The notes under the pieces are model-generated. The model was not told the origin of the DNA and made no database searches. It worked only from the letters and a program-made list of their open reading frames with translations. A stretch of DNA of 64,000 bases, from assembly GCF_000695255.1 (NCBI RefSeq), contig NZ_JMIB01000026.1:1-64000 (forward strand). Direction: 5' to 3'. Positions 27,796 through 36,800 of the stretch are shown piece after piece. Numbering within the stretch: the stretch's first letter is position 1; every line of letters begins with the position of its first letter. Origin of the DNA: Photobacterium galatheae. Its GTDB lineage: Bacteria; Pseudomonadota; Gammaproteobacteria; Enterobacterales; Vibrionaceae. The position numbers and the translations under genes are program-made.

Positions 27796-29172
27796 ATGAC
27801 GCATAAAACGCTCATTCTCACTGTGAACAGCGCCCCTGATGAGTATGCAGGGGTCAAAAAAATGGAATTTGACAGTCTGGGAGGCAGTATTGGTCGCAGC
27901 CCTCAGAGTTTCTTCCATCTGGAAGATCATAACAAGTATCTGTCTGGCACCCATGCCCTCATTACCAGCTATAACGGTGAGTTTTATCTGAATGACATCA
28001 GTACCAATGGGACTTTCATTAATGACAAGCGAGCCCTGAAAAATCAGCCTTCTGCCTTGCAGGAAGGCGATACGGTATCTTTGGGGCGTTATGAGCTGAC
28101 GGTTGGCTTCGAGAATGCAGTGCAGCACATCAATCTGGCTGAAGATATTATGCCGGAGATGAAAAGCAGTGATCCCGTTGAATCACTGAATGTGGTGTTA
28201 CCGCCAAAAGCAGAAGAATTGGCCGAAGGAGGAACAGTTGAAGAGCTTTTCTTCCCACCAGATGAAAAGGCTGACACGACAGAGCCTCTGTACCACTTGC
28301 AGGAAGAAGAGGACGAAGCGGAAGCACTGATCGAGGATGAAACCCCTAAACCGGAAGTGGATTACACGCCACCTCACCGTCAGATGCTGGATGACAGCGA
28401 AAGTATTCATTCCGAAATGGATGTTCCCAACCTGATTCCGGAAGACTGGAATTTCGGTGATGAGCATACCGCACCAGTGCCGAAACCTGCGCCGAGTCCG
28501 AGCCATCAGCAAGCGGCTTTACACTCAGGTGTTCGTTCTGATAACCAATCCGACACTCCCCCCGTCAATGTTCCGAAACCGGAAAGCGTTGCCCCTGTTG
28601 CAGAGTCATCGGCCGTCAGTTTACTGGGTCACGCTGAGGTGTCGCCTTTTTCAGGCAGCCAGGCAGAATCTGCCTTTTTGGAAGGTTTGGGGGTGTCGGC
28701 TGAGCAACGACAGTTATGTGACGAAAACTGGCATCGGCAGATGGGACTCTGCCTGCGCTGGTGCCTGGATGCGATGACCTCTGAGCTGCGCGAGTCGCTG
28801 GCATTGGCGGGTGAAGCCGATGAATCTCAGGCGCATTTGCTCGATAGCATGCTGACGCTTTATCAGCAGTCCATTCTCGAACCGGTTGAGCTTGTTGAGC
28901 ATATTCATGAAGAACTGGACACGCATCGTGCACGTTTGAATGAGGCCAGAAAAGCGTTGTTCATGCAGCAACTGGCATCGTTCTCTCCGGCAGCCTTTGA
29001 AGCCGGAGCGCAGAAAAATGGGGTCGGTTGGCTGAAAAAACAGCGACTCTGGACATCGTATCAGGATCACTTTGCACAGCAGCAGTCAAATATTCAGTCT
29101 GAAGCGCAAGAGAGCATTGATGCCAATCTGGCAACCAAATACAGGGAAATATTACAGGGGCAAAATGCGTAA
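27796..29172 (+). CDS. FHA-domain protein of T6SS (Fha/TagH-like)
   Basis: A 458-residue protein. The FHA domain occupies about residues 25-100 and has the phosphothreonine-binding landmarks GGSIGRSPQS, LSGTHALI and NDISTNGTFIND. A long acidic, Pro/Ser-rich linker leads to a helical C-terminal domain (about 280-455) of the T6SS FHA type. The likely partner is the kinase encoded at 12395, giving a phospho-switch for assembly. The start at 27796 is the first ATG; TTG at 27790 is an alternative. It overlaps tssJ by eight bases. Confidence 0.88.
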   Translation: MTHKTLILTVNSAPDEYAGVKKMEFDSLGGSIGRSPQSFFHLEDHNKYLSGTHALITSYNGEFYLNDISTNGTFINDKRALKNQPSALQEGDTVSLGRYELTVGFENAVQHINLAEDIMPEMKSSDPVESLNVVLPPKAEELAEGGTVEELFFPPDEKADTTEPLYHLQEEEDEAEALIEDETPKPEVDYTPPHRQMLDDSESIHSEMDVPNLIPEDWNFGDEHTAPVPKPAPSPSHQQAALHSGVRSDNQSDTPPVNVPKPESVAPVAESSAVSLLGHAEVSPFSGSQAESAFLEGLGVSAEQRQLCDENWHRQMGLCLRWCLDAMTSELRESLALAGEADESQAHLLDSMLTLYQQSILEPVELVEHIHEELDTHRARLNEARKALFMQQLASFSPAAFEAGAQKNGVGWLKKQRLWTSYQDHFAQQQSNIQSEAQESIDANLATKYREILQGQNA

Positions 29173-29668
29173 TTTATTGTTGGTTATTATGGTTGCACTG
29201 TCTTTGTCTGGTTGTGCCGTGTGGGAACAGTTTAAAGATACGGCAGGGTTGATTCCGGATACCGCTGAGATTGAAGTGCATATTACGACAGATAAAAGTC
29301 TGAATGTCCGGCCCAATGGGTCTTCATCGCCGGCTATTTTGCGGATTTATGAATTGTCTTCTCCGGTACTGTTCCGGAGTCTGGATTTCTTCTCTCTGTT
29401 TGAGAACGACAAATCCGCATTGGGTGACGAGTACATCAAACGTTATGAGTACCAGTTAGAGCCGGGGCAGGAACTGACCGAATTTTTAAAACTTCAGCCG
29501 GAAACGCGCGCGGTCGGATTTGCAGTTGCCTTCCGGGATATTAACGGCACCAGCTGGCGCACAATTCACACCATTGAAGAGCGTAAAAGCTACTTTTTGG
29601 ATGTGAATTTAGTGAATAACGTGTTGTCGGTAGAGCGCACGAAAGGTGTAGAGCAGATTTATTTCTAA
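29165..29668 (+). CDS. tssJ: TssJ, outer-membrane lipoprotein of T6SS
   Basis: A 167-residue lipoprotein. The start at 29165 gives a signal peptide with lipobox LSGC (Cys17) and overlaps the fha stop. The mature beta-sandwich has the TssJ loop region (LNVRPNGSSSPAILRIYELS) that contacts TssM in known complexes. It anchors the trans-envelope complex to the outer membrane. The open frame extends upstream to 29072, but that part lies inside fha. Confidence 0.93.
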   Translation: MRNLLLVIMVALSLSGCAVWEQFKDTAGLIPDTAEIEVHITTDKSLNVRPNGSSSPAILRIYELSSPVLFRSLDFFSLFENDKSALGDEYIKRYEYQLEPGQELTEFLKLQPETRAVGFAVAFRDINGTSWRTIHTIEERKSYFLDVNLVNNVLSVERTKGVEQIYF

Positions 29669-29678
29669 GGAAGTTATT

Positions 29679-31004
29679 ATGTCATTGTATAACCCTGTTG
29701 TCTGGCAAGACGGCATGTTTATGAAACCGCAACACTTCCAGCAACTGGATCGGTTTCATTCCCAGCAGGTGAGTTTGTGTACTGCGTTGAGTTCACCGTT
29801 GAGCTGGGGCATCAGCCGCCTGGAGATGAACCGCGAGCTGTTGAAAATGGGCAAAATTGGTGTGACGGTTGCAGAGGGTATTCTGCAAGACCGCACGCCG
29901 TTTGCGTTACCTGCGGAAGCGCCGGCACCGGCAGTGCTTGAGGTAGACTCTTCAACGGTCGATAAAGTGGTGTACCTGTGCTGTCCGCTGCCTTCTGAAC
30001 AGGGGGAGCTGTACACCAATGCGGGTGAGGGCGCGCGTTATTGTCTTCAGGAACAGCAGGTGGTGGATTGTCTGTATGACAGTGAAGACACAACCACGAT
30101 TCATGTCGGCAGCCTGAATTTCCGTCTGATGCTTGAGAGCGACGACCGTTCGGCTTACACCTCGATAGCCATCCTGAAAATTTCCGAAGTGAAAAGTGAC
30201 GGTACAGTTGTATTGGATGATAAGTTCATTCCGACCTGTCTGGATATCCGAGCTTCTGCGGTTCTGACAAAATTCGTGACTGAATTTGCATCATTGCTGA
30301 AGCACCGGGCTGAATCCATTGTCTCTCGCCTGGGTGTGGTGGATCAGCAGGGCGTTTCCTCGGTTGCCGATTTCATGCTGTTGCAGGCAGTGAATAAACT
30401 AGAACCGGTTTTCTGGCATATCGGTAGTCTGGAAGGCGTTCACCCTGAAGCGCTGTACCGCGTTTTACTTCAGGCGGAAGGTGAACTGGCAACACTGTGT
30501 TCATCCTCGCGTCGCCCGGAAGCTTATCTGCCTTATAATCATGCTGAACTGACTGAATGTATGTGGTCGTTGATCAACCGCAACCGCAGCAGCCTGACGG
30601 TGATGTCTGAGCAGCGAGCGATTCCGTTGGTGCTGAAAGAGCAGGGATACGGCGTTCGGGTTGCGAATATCGCCGATCGCGACATTATTGAAACCACGAC
30701 CTTTATTCTGGCGGTGAAGGCTGATGTTACGCTGGACGTGCTGCATACACGCTTTGTGTCTCAGGTGAAAGTCGGCAGCCTGGAAAATATCCGTGATCTG
30801 GTGAACTATCAGTTGCCGGGCATTGCCATTAAGCCAATGCCGGTTGTCCCAAGACAGTTACCTTACCATGCTGGTTTCACATATTTTGAGCTGGACAAGG
30901 CCTCTGAGGAGTGGAAATCACTGTCTTCTTCTTCGGGGATTGCGATGCATGTCTCGGGCGATTTCCCGAATCTGGAACTGCAATTATGGGCGGTTAGACT
31001 ATGA
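29679..31004 (+). CDS. tssK: TssK, baseplate-membrane connector
   Basis: A 441-residue TssK with the signature start NPVVWQDGMFMKPQHFQQLD, the conserved RHPEALYR-like segment (EGVHPEALYRVLLQAEGELA) and a C-terminal domain ending LELQLWAVRL. It links the baseplate to TssL/TssM. It overlaps tssL by ATGA. Confidence 0.97.
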   Translation: MSLYNPVVWQDGMFMKPQHFQQLDRFHSQQVSLCTALSSPLSWGISRLEMNRELLKMGKIGVTVAEGILQDRTPFALPAEAPAPAVLEVDSSTVDKVVYLCCPLPSEQGELYTNAGEGARYCLQEQQVVDCLYDSEDTTTIHVGSLNFRLMLESDDRSAYTSIAILKISEVKSDGTVVLDDKFIPTCLDIRASAVLTKFVTEFASLLKHRAESIVSRLGVVDQQGVSSVADFMLLQAVNKLEPVFWHIGSLEGVHPEALYRVLLQAEGELATLCSSSRRPEAYLPYNHAELTECMWSLINRNRSSLTVMSEQRAIPLVLKEQGYGVRVANIADRDIIETTTFILAVKADVTLDVLHTRFVSQVKVGSLENIRDLVNYQLPGIAIKPMPVVPRQLPYHAGFTYFELDKASEEWKSLSSSSGIAMHVSGDFPNLELQLWAVRL

Positions 31005-31783
31005 GTCCGGCAGACGATGATGTAACGGTCGTATTATTTCAGTCGGAGCCGGGAAAACCGATGGAGGTCATGCCGCCTCCGGAAGTTCCACGAAATATTG
31101 CCGTCAAGCAGCTGGAAATCAAAAAACTGGGGATTAATCAGCTGGTGGATGAATTTACCTGGGTACTGGCTTGCCTGACGTGTATACCATCGATCCCCTG
31201 GCTGGATGATCCAACGCCTTTGCGAGAGCAGATCAGCCGCGAAATTCAGGAGGCGGAAAAACGCCTTCTGCTGGCGAATACAGACCGGGCTTCATTGCTG
31301 GTGATGCGTTACTGTGTATGCTCGGCGGTTGATGAGGCTGTATACAGTCAGGAATGGGGAGAGAAAAGTAACTGGAGTACGCACAGCCTGCTGGCCGAGT
31401 TTCATAATGAAACTTCAGGCGGTGACAAGTTTTATACCATTCTCGACAGGCTTCGTCAGGATCCGAAACGTTACCGGCACTTGATTGAATTTTTGTACTT
31501 TCTGCTTCAGGTGGGTTTTAAAGGAAAGTATGGTCGTGTCGAGCGGGGCAATGAAAAAATTGCCGATATTGCAGATACAATTTACCGGCTGATTCAAGAA
31601 GACCGACTGGTTGATCAGGAAAAGCTGCAACTGGTGAATATGAAAGCTGCCGCTATCAGCAGACCGCTGAAGCGGGTGATTCCCCCGAAACTCATTGTCG
31701 GGCTGACTGTTACCTTGCTTGCGGCTATGTATGCCGCAACTTATTGGGTGATTGACTTTAAGTTTAATCAACTGATGAATTGA
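31001..31783 (+). CDS. tssL: TssL (DotU/IcmH), inner-membrane T6SS component
   Basis: A 260-residue protein. The cytoplasmic hook domain has RYCVCSAVDEAVYSQEWGE, WSTHSLLAEFHNETSGGDKF and FLLQVGFKGKYGRVERG, followed by one C-terminal membrane helix (about 231-252). It lacks a fused OmpA-type peptidoglycan-binding domain, so anchoring to the wall must come from elsewhere. Its stop is followed by a terminator. Confidence 0.96.
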   Translation: MSPADDDVTVVLFQSEPGKPMEVMPPPEVPRNIAVKQLEIKKLGINQLVDEFTWVLACLTCIPSIPWLDDPTPLREQISREIQEAEKRLLLANTDRASLLVMRYCVCSAVDEAVYSQEWGEKSNWSTHSLLAEFHNETSGGDKFYTILDRLRQDPKRYRHLIEFLYFLLQVGFKGKYGRVERGNEKIADIADTIYRLIQEDRLVDQEKLQLVNMKAAAISRPLKRVIPPKLIVGLTVTLLAAMYAATYWVIDFKFNQLMN

Positions 31784-31814
31784 AAAGGTGCACGATTTTC
31801 AAACTCTTTTGTGG

Positions 31815-31838
31815 AAGCGCGGCGCGATCGCGCTTTTT
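31815..31838 (+). terminator. Terminator after tssL
   Basis: A 7-bp stem AAGCGCG/CGCGCTT with loop GCGCGAT is followed by a T-run. It closes the fha-tssJ-tssK-tssL operon, so the next gene probably has its own promoter. Confidence 0.75.
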
Positions 31839-31934
31839 CATTTCAAGTGATTGTTTTTAATTATTTTATTGTTCATTTTTTACCGTGGCCGGTCGCATGT
31901 GGCCAAGGTCTGAATTTCTTGAGAAAGTTGAAAC

Positions 31935-33332
31935 ATGGAAAGCAAAACTATCGAACATGTACAAACGAAAAAGCCCATCGCGAAACTGATTGGCGGGGTG
32001 CTGACTCTGGCAGTGATCGCAGGTTTAGCGAATAGCTCTATTTTAATGACGGATGCAGGCTACACCTATGTTCATCAGAATAACCTGACCGGGGATCTGG
32101 ATGTATTTACCACCCCTGGTATTCATTTCAGAACGCCGTTTTTGTCTAAAATCACTATGTATGATCAGGTGATTACGGTGTCTTATGGCAGTACTGTAGG
32201 AGAAAACTCTCAACAGAGCCTACCTTTGATTCGTGCAAGTTTTGCGGACACCTACGTCGGTAATATCCCTGTGACATTCAGGTTTAAATTGTCTCAGGAT
32301 CCGGAAGCGATCAAGAAAATGCACCGCGAATTCAGAAACAACACCAATCTGATTGATGCGCTGCTGGTGAAAAATGCCCGAAATGTCACCGTGATTACGG
32401 CGACGCAGTACACCGGTGAAGAATTCTTTCAGGGCGGTCTGAACCAGTTTAAAACGCAGTTGGATGATCAGCTCAGAAACGGCATTTATATGACGGAACG
32501 TCGTAAGGTAGAAGTTGAACAGACTGATCTGGCACCTGTTAGTTTTAATCAAAGTGACGCAAATCAGCTCCAGCGCAAAAAACAGTTGGTCTGGAAAACC
32601 ATTCCGGTTCTGGATGAGAAAGGCATCCCACGTCGTCAGGAAAATCCGCTGCAGCGATATGGGATTGCGGTCACGCAAATCACCATTGGTGATCCGAAGC
32701 CGGAGGAGCAGTTAGAGAAACTGCTGGCAGATAAAAAACGCCTGGTGGCGGAGCGTATTCGTGCTATTCAGGAGCAGGAAACCTCCAAAGCGCTGTCTGA
32801 AACGGAGCAACTGAAAAAAGAGATCCAGAGAACGCGTGCCGTCCAGGATGCCCAGCGTAATAAAGAACTGGTGATGATTGCTCAGCAGAAAGAACTGGAA
32901 ATTGCGAAGGGCGCCGCGGACCGAAAAATTCTGGACGTTCAGAAGAAAAAGCAATTAGCCGAGGTCGAAAAACAGAAAGAACTGGCGATTGCGCAAGCGA
33001 ATCTGGAAATTCAGAAAGCCAATGCACTGGCTGCAGAATATGAAGCGAAAGCCATCCTCGCGAAAGGCCGGGCGGAAGCTGAAGTCTTGCAGGCGAAATA
33101 TGATGCGCTGGGCGCCAACAAAGACGTCTATCTTGCTGAAATGAACCGAGATGTATCGACGGCCCTGTATCAGAACCTGCGAAACTACAAGATTGAAATG
33201 CCGAAAAACTATTTTGGCGGCAGTGACAGCGGCAAGATGACGACAAATCTGGATATTATCACCGGACTGGGTGCGCTGGGTATTTTAGATAAGTCTGAAC
33301 AATATACAGAGCGTGAAAAAGCAAAAAAGTAA
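31935..33332 (+). CDS. SPFH/band-7 (prohibitin-like) membrane protein
   Basis: A 465-residue protein. One N-terminal membrane helix (about residues 17-36) precedes an SPFH/band-7 domain (about 45-260; GIHFRTPFLSKITMYDQVIT). A long charged coiled coil rich in Lys, Glu, Gln and Ala spans about 265-400. The layout matches prohibitin/stomatin-type scaffolds that form ring cages on membranes. It sits between the tssL terminator and the giant lipoprotein, with a terminator on each side, so it is a single-gene unit. A link to T6SS is positional only. Confidence 0.8.
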   Translation: MESKTIEHVQTKKPIAKLIGGVLTLAVIAGLANSSILMTDAGYTYVHQNNLTGDLDVFTTPGIHFRTPFLSKITMYDQVITVSYGSTVGENSQQSLPLIRASFADTYVGNIPVTFRFKLSQDPEAIKKMHREFRNNTNLIDALLVKNARNVTVITATQYTGEEFFQGGLNQFKTQLDDQLRNGIYMTERRKVEVEQTDLAPVSFNQSDANQLQRKKQLVWKTIPVLDEKGIPRRQENPLQRYGIAVTQITIGDPKPEEQLEKLLADKKRLVAERIRAIQEQETSKALSETEQLKKEIQRTRAVQDAQRNKELVMIAQQKELEIAKGAADRKILDVQKKKQLAEVEKQKELAIAQANLEIQKANALAAEYEAKAILAKGRAEAEVLQAKYDALGANKDVYLAEMNRDVSTALYQNLRNYKIEMPKNYFGGSDSGKMTTNLDIITGLGALGILDKSEQYTEREKAKK

Positions 33333-33386
33333 ATAACATCAGTGAATAGAATCACGATTTAAAATTCTATCCTGAAATCATGTTTT

Positions 33387-33431
33387 GGGCACAACGAATC
33401 GAGTTCAGCTCTGTTTCGTTGTGCCCTTTTT
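33387..33431 (+). terminator. Terminator after SPFH gene
   Basis: A perfect 12-bp stem GGGCACAACGAA/TTCGTTGTGCCC with a 16-base loop is followed by five T, about 55 bases after the stop codon. Confidence 0.88.
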
Positions 33432-33856
33432 AATGCGATTACGTTGAATACCTTTGTGTCGAATATCATTTCGTTGAATTACATCGCGATAGACCTAGAC
33501 TCTTATTTTTGGAACAGTGTCACATCAAATAACATCTTTCCAACCAAACGCAGTGAATACCAACGTTATTTTTCTCTCCCCCCCGAAATGACAGACTTCC
33601 CTAAATTAGAGCATGGTTCAGCACCTTGGTGGCATGTCACAAAAATTAGATTTAGACGTTATTTTTTCGTGAAACTTTTCCGTGAAAAAGTGTCATTTTG
33701 GGCATTCAGGGTTTATATCTGACTGTTCATCTGACTGTTCAGCCTGTCATTTCGACGGTTAGTGTAGTGAAAGTGAAAGTATAACTTGTTGTTTTTACTG
33801 GATTGTCTTGGTTTTTGGAGTGAATATAATGTCAGGTTATTGACCTATAATTCAGT
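33432..33856. promoter_or_regulatory. Upstream region of the giant lipoprotein gene
   Basis: About 425 AT-rich bases. TCTGACTGTTCA occurs twice in direct repeat (about 33718-33741). TAGTGAAAGTGAAA at 33765-33778 is identical to the element before the fha operon. GGAG (33817-33820) lies eight bases before an ATG at 33829 that opens only a four-codon frame (MSGY, stop at 33841-33843). This may be a leader peptide just ahead of the GTG start. Confidence 0.45.
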
Positions 33857-36800
33857 GTGGCTATTGTGTTTAGACGAATCACTTTGTTTCTGCTTATTGT
33901 ATTGCTTTCCGCATGTGGTGAAGAAAAGACCTATCCGGAATATCCGAAAGATCGCCAACAGGGCATGATTAGCGGTGTGGTATTTGATGCAGCGGTATCG
34001 AATGCCAAAGTGAGCGTCTATGAATATCACAATGGTAAACTGGGCCGTTTATTAGCGGCAACGAATACAAATCCGGATGGTCGGTTTTCGATTGCACTGA
34101 CTTCCGGTACTGAACCGCTTTATATTGAGGCTTCCGGCGGCGGATATTTAGATCCCCATTCCAAAAATGTGGTCGTCGTTAATGACCGGGGGCCATTAAA
34201 ATTCCGCGCATATATCAATTTTGTCGAAGGACAAAATCGGAATGTCATGCTGACACCCTTAACGAACATTGCCGCAGGTCTGGCTGAATATAATATTCAG
34301 CGCTTAGGTCAGCAGTCTGCAGCAGCAATTGATTCGGCCAATGCTGCGGTCAATAGTCAGTATGGTTTTGACGTGTTTGCTGTTCAGCCCCTGGATATCT
34401 CAATGGGGAACTGGAGTGCAACGGCCACACAGGGACATCAGTATGGTGCATTCCTCCTGGCATACTCTTCTCTGGCTTACGAGCTGCTGCAAAAATCGGG
34501 TGGCAGCGACAGCGAAAAGGTCATTTATACCTCTTATAACCTGTCAGATTTACAGTACCGCGACATTCGGGCTACGGGTCAGTTGGATGGCTGGTCTTTA
34601 GATGAGATCTCTGCACTGCCGACGGCGCTGTCTTTTGGTCTGCAGCGACTGAATGTGGATTACTATACCAATACCATGGCGCAGCACTTACTCCGGGTGG
34701 TGAATAATACCGACCTGAATGTGTCTGGCACACCATCCAGTGATTATTCTCTGCTGGTTAACCGCCTGAATAATGCTTCGGGTGGTATTTACGCGCCGCG
34801 TGCACCAGTTTCGATTGATGATGATGCCCCGGAAGTGACCCGTTTTGGCAATGAAGTGTTATCAGGTACGGGTCTGGTTTCTGCAAAAGTGACTGATTTT
34901 ATTGGCATTGAGTATGCTGAAGTGTTCTTGCAAACCAAAACAGCAGAGAACGGCTGGGGAGAATTAGAAAACTGTAAGTCTGGCATTTCTGCACTGTGCA
35001 GTGTGGAATCTGAAGCGTTTGACAGTGGTGTGCGTGAAACTTTGGTGGTCACGAAAGTAAATACCCGGGAAATCGATAAACTTTCTGCGGAACCGGTCGA
35101 AGCCCGTTTGGTGCTGAAAGTGGCTGATGTGCTCGGGAATGCCGATGACCAACAATATGTCTCTTTTCAATGGGATAACATTGCACCGGTCATCAATATT
35201 ACGTCACCGGAAACGTTTAACCCGGCCAACAACGCATTTTATACCCTGCTCGGTACGATCAAAGACGCAGGGTCAGAGATTTCTGCTGCAACTATTGCTG
35301 TGAATGCCGGTGCGCCAGAAGTGCTGAATTGCACCATGCAGAAAGATCCGCAGACTCAGGAAGAGGTTTGTGCATTTACGCAAAATTTCGACCGGGGTTT
35401 GTTCATTGGCGGACAGACCACTTTTTTCCTCACCGCAACAGATGGTAATGGGAATAAAAGTCAGGAACAGCACCTGATTCTGTCGGATACGACAGCACCC
35501 ACGCAAAGTGTTGCATTTCCTGCAGTCGCGATGAAGTTCTTCCACTCAGACACCGGTGAGTATCAGGACAATCTGACACAAGAATATTTTCAGGATCTGT
35601 ACGGAAAAGAGTTTCTGAACCTGAATTTTGCTTATGCCCAGCAAGGGCTGAAAGGCGTTCATTCGGAAGTCGATTTTGCTGATTTTACGACCTTGGTCCT
35701 GGATCAGAATCAGATTCCGTATCTGACGCTGAGTGTCTCTGACGCCACAGGCAATTCAGAAGTGACCAGTTCTTCAGCCGAAGCGCTGAATGTCATTGTG
35801 ACTTATGAGGCGGGTAAGATTGGTGAGTCGGCAAAAATCACCAGAACGGTGAAAAGCAGCCTGAACCAGATTCCGCATGAGGCTTTCCCGGCACCAGATT
35901 CAGAAGGGCGTATCAGTGAAGTTCGCTATTTCATTCCGTTCGTCAGAGAAATTTTTGGCGCAGATTTTACCCGGGTTGATGAAGGGTATGCGCAAACCAT
36001 CACCATTGTGACAGAAGATGGTTCTGGCAATACTTCAGTGCCTTATAAATTCCAGTTTAAATCAACTTTTAATCTGCCTGCGATTAAGGTGACATCCCCT
36101 TATATCAACGCGAAAGCGGTCGTCGAACGGTTAAATGGTTCCGGTCAGTGGGCGTCCGTTGCGTCGTGCACCATGCTGGCTGAACCCTCGAAATCAGGCG
36201 GTGGTACGCTGAAAGATACGGCCAGTTGCCAGGTTTACTCGCAGTTTTCGGGTGAAATTCACCGGGTGACAGTGACACAGAAAGCTGATTTCTACAAATG
36301 GAGCAAAAAGTCGCTGACGCAATTGGAGCTGACAGAAGATCATGGCTTACGTAGCTATGGTATTGTCGGCGGCGAGCATGGCGATCGTGAGTTTATTGTG
36401 ACTGAGCTGTCGGTTTTTCAGTCCGGCTTTTTTGATTACCTGTTTGATAAGTCGAATAAAACGCAAGGCACTGCACAGGGAATTCTCTCTGATGTGAATG
36501 CCCTGTTTGGTGAGCAGAATAGCCAGTTCTTTGGCTTCAACCCAACGACAACCTATTATGCGAATAATGATGAGTTGCTGACAATTCCAAACCCGCCATC
36601 CAATAAGTATCTGTATCGTTTCCTGCTGGAAGCGATGGGGGATATTGCCAATGCGAGTGCGGTTCAGAACAGCACGGATCTGGCAAAACTCTATTATTTA
36701 GATATTTCCAGTGATGGTAAGCCGGATGGGAAGAATGCTTCAGGGGCACCGTTGTACTTTGAGAGTGACCCGCTTAACGAGCGTTATTACCGCGAGAAAC

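Noticed and set aside
33718..33741. Direct repeat TCTGACTGTTCA twice, considered as a CRISPR or attachment site
   Set aside because: Only two adjacent copies without spacers, and no integrase or cas genes nearby.
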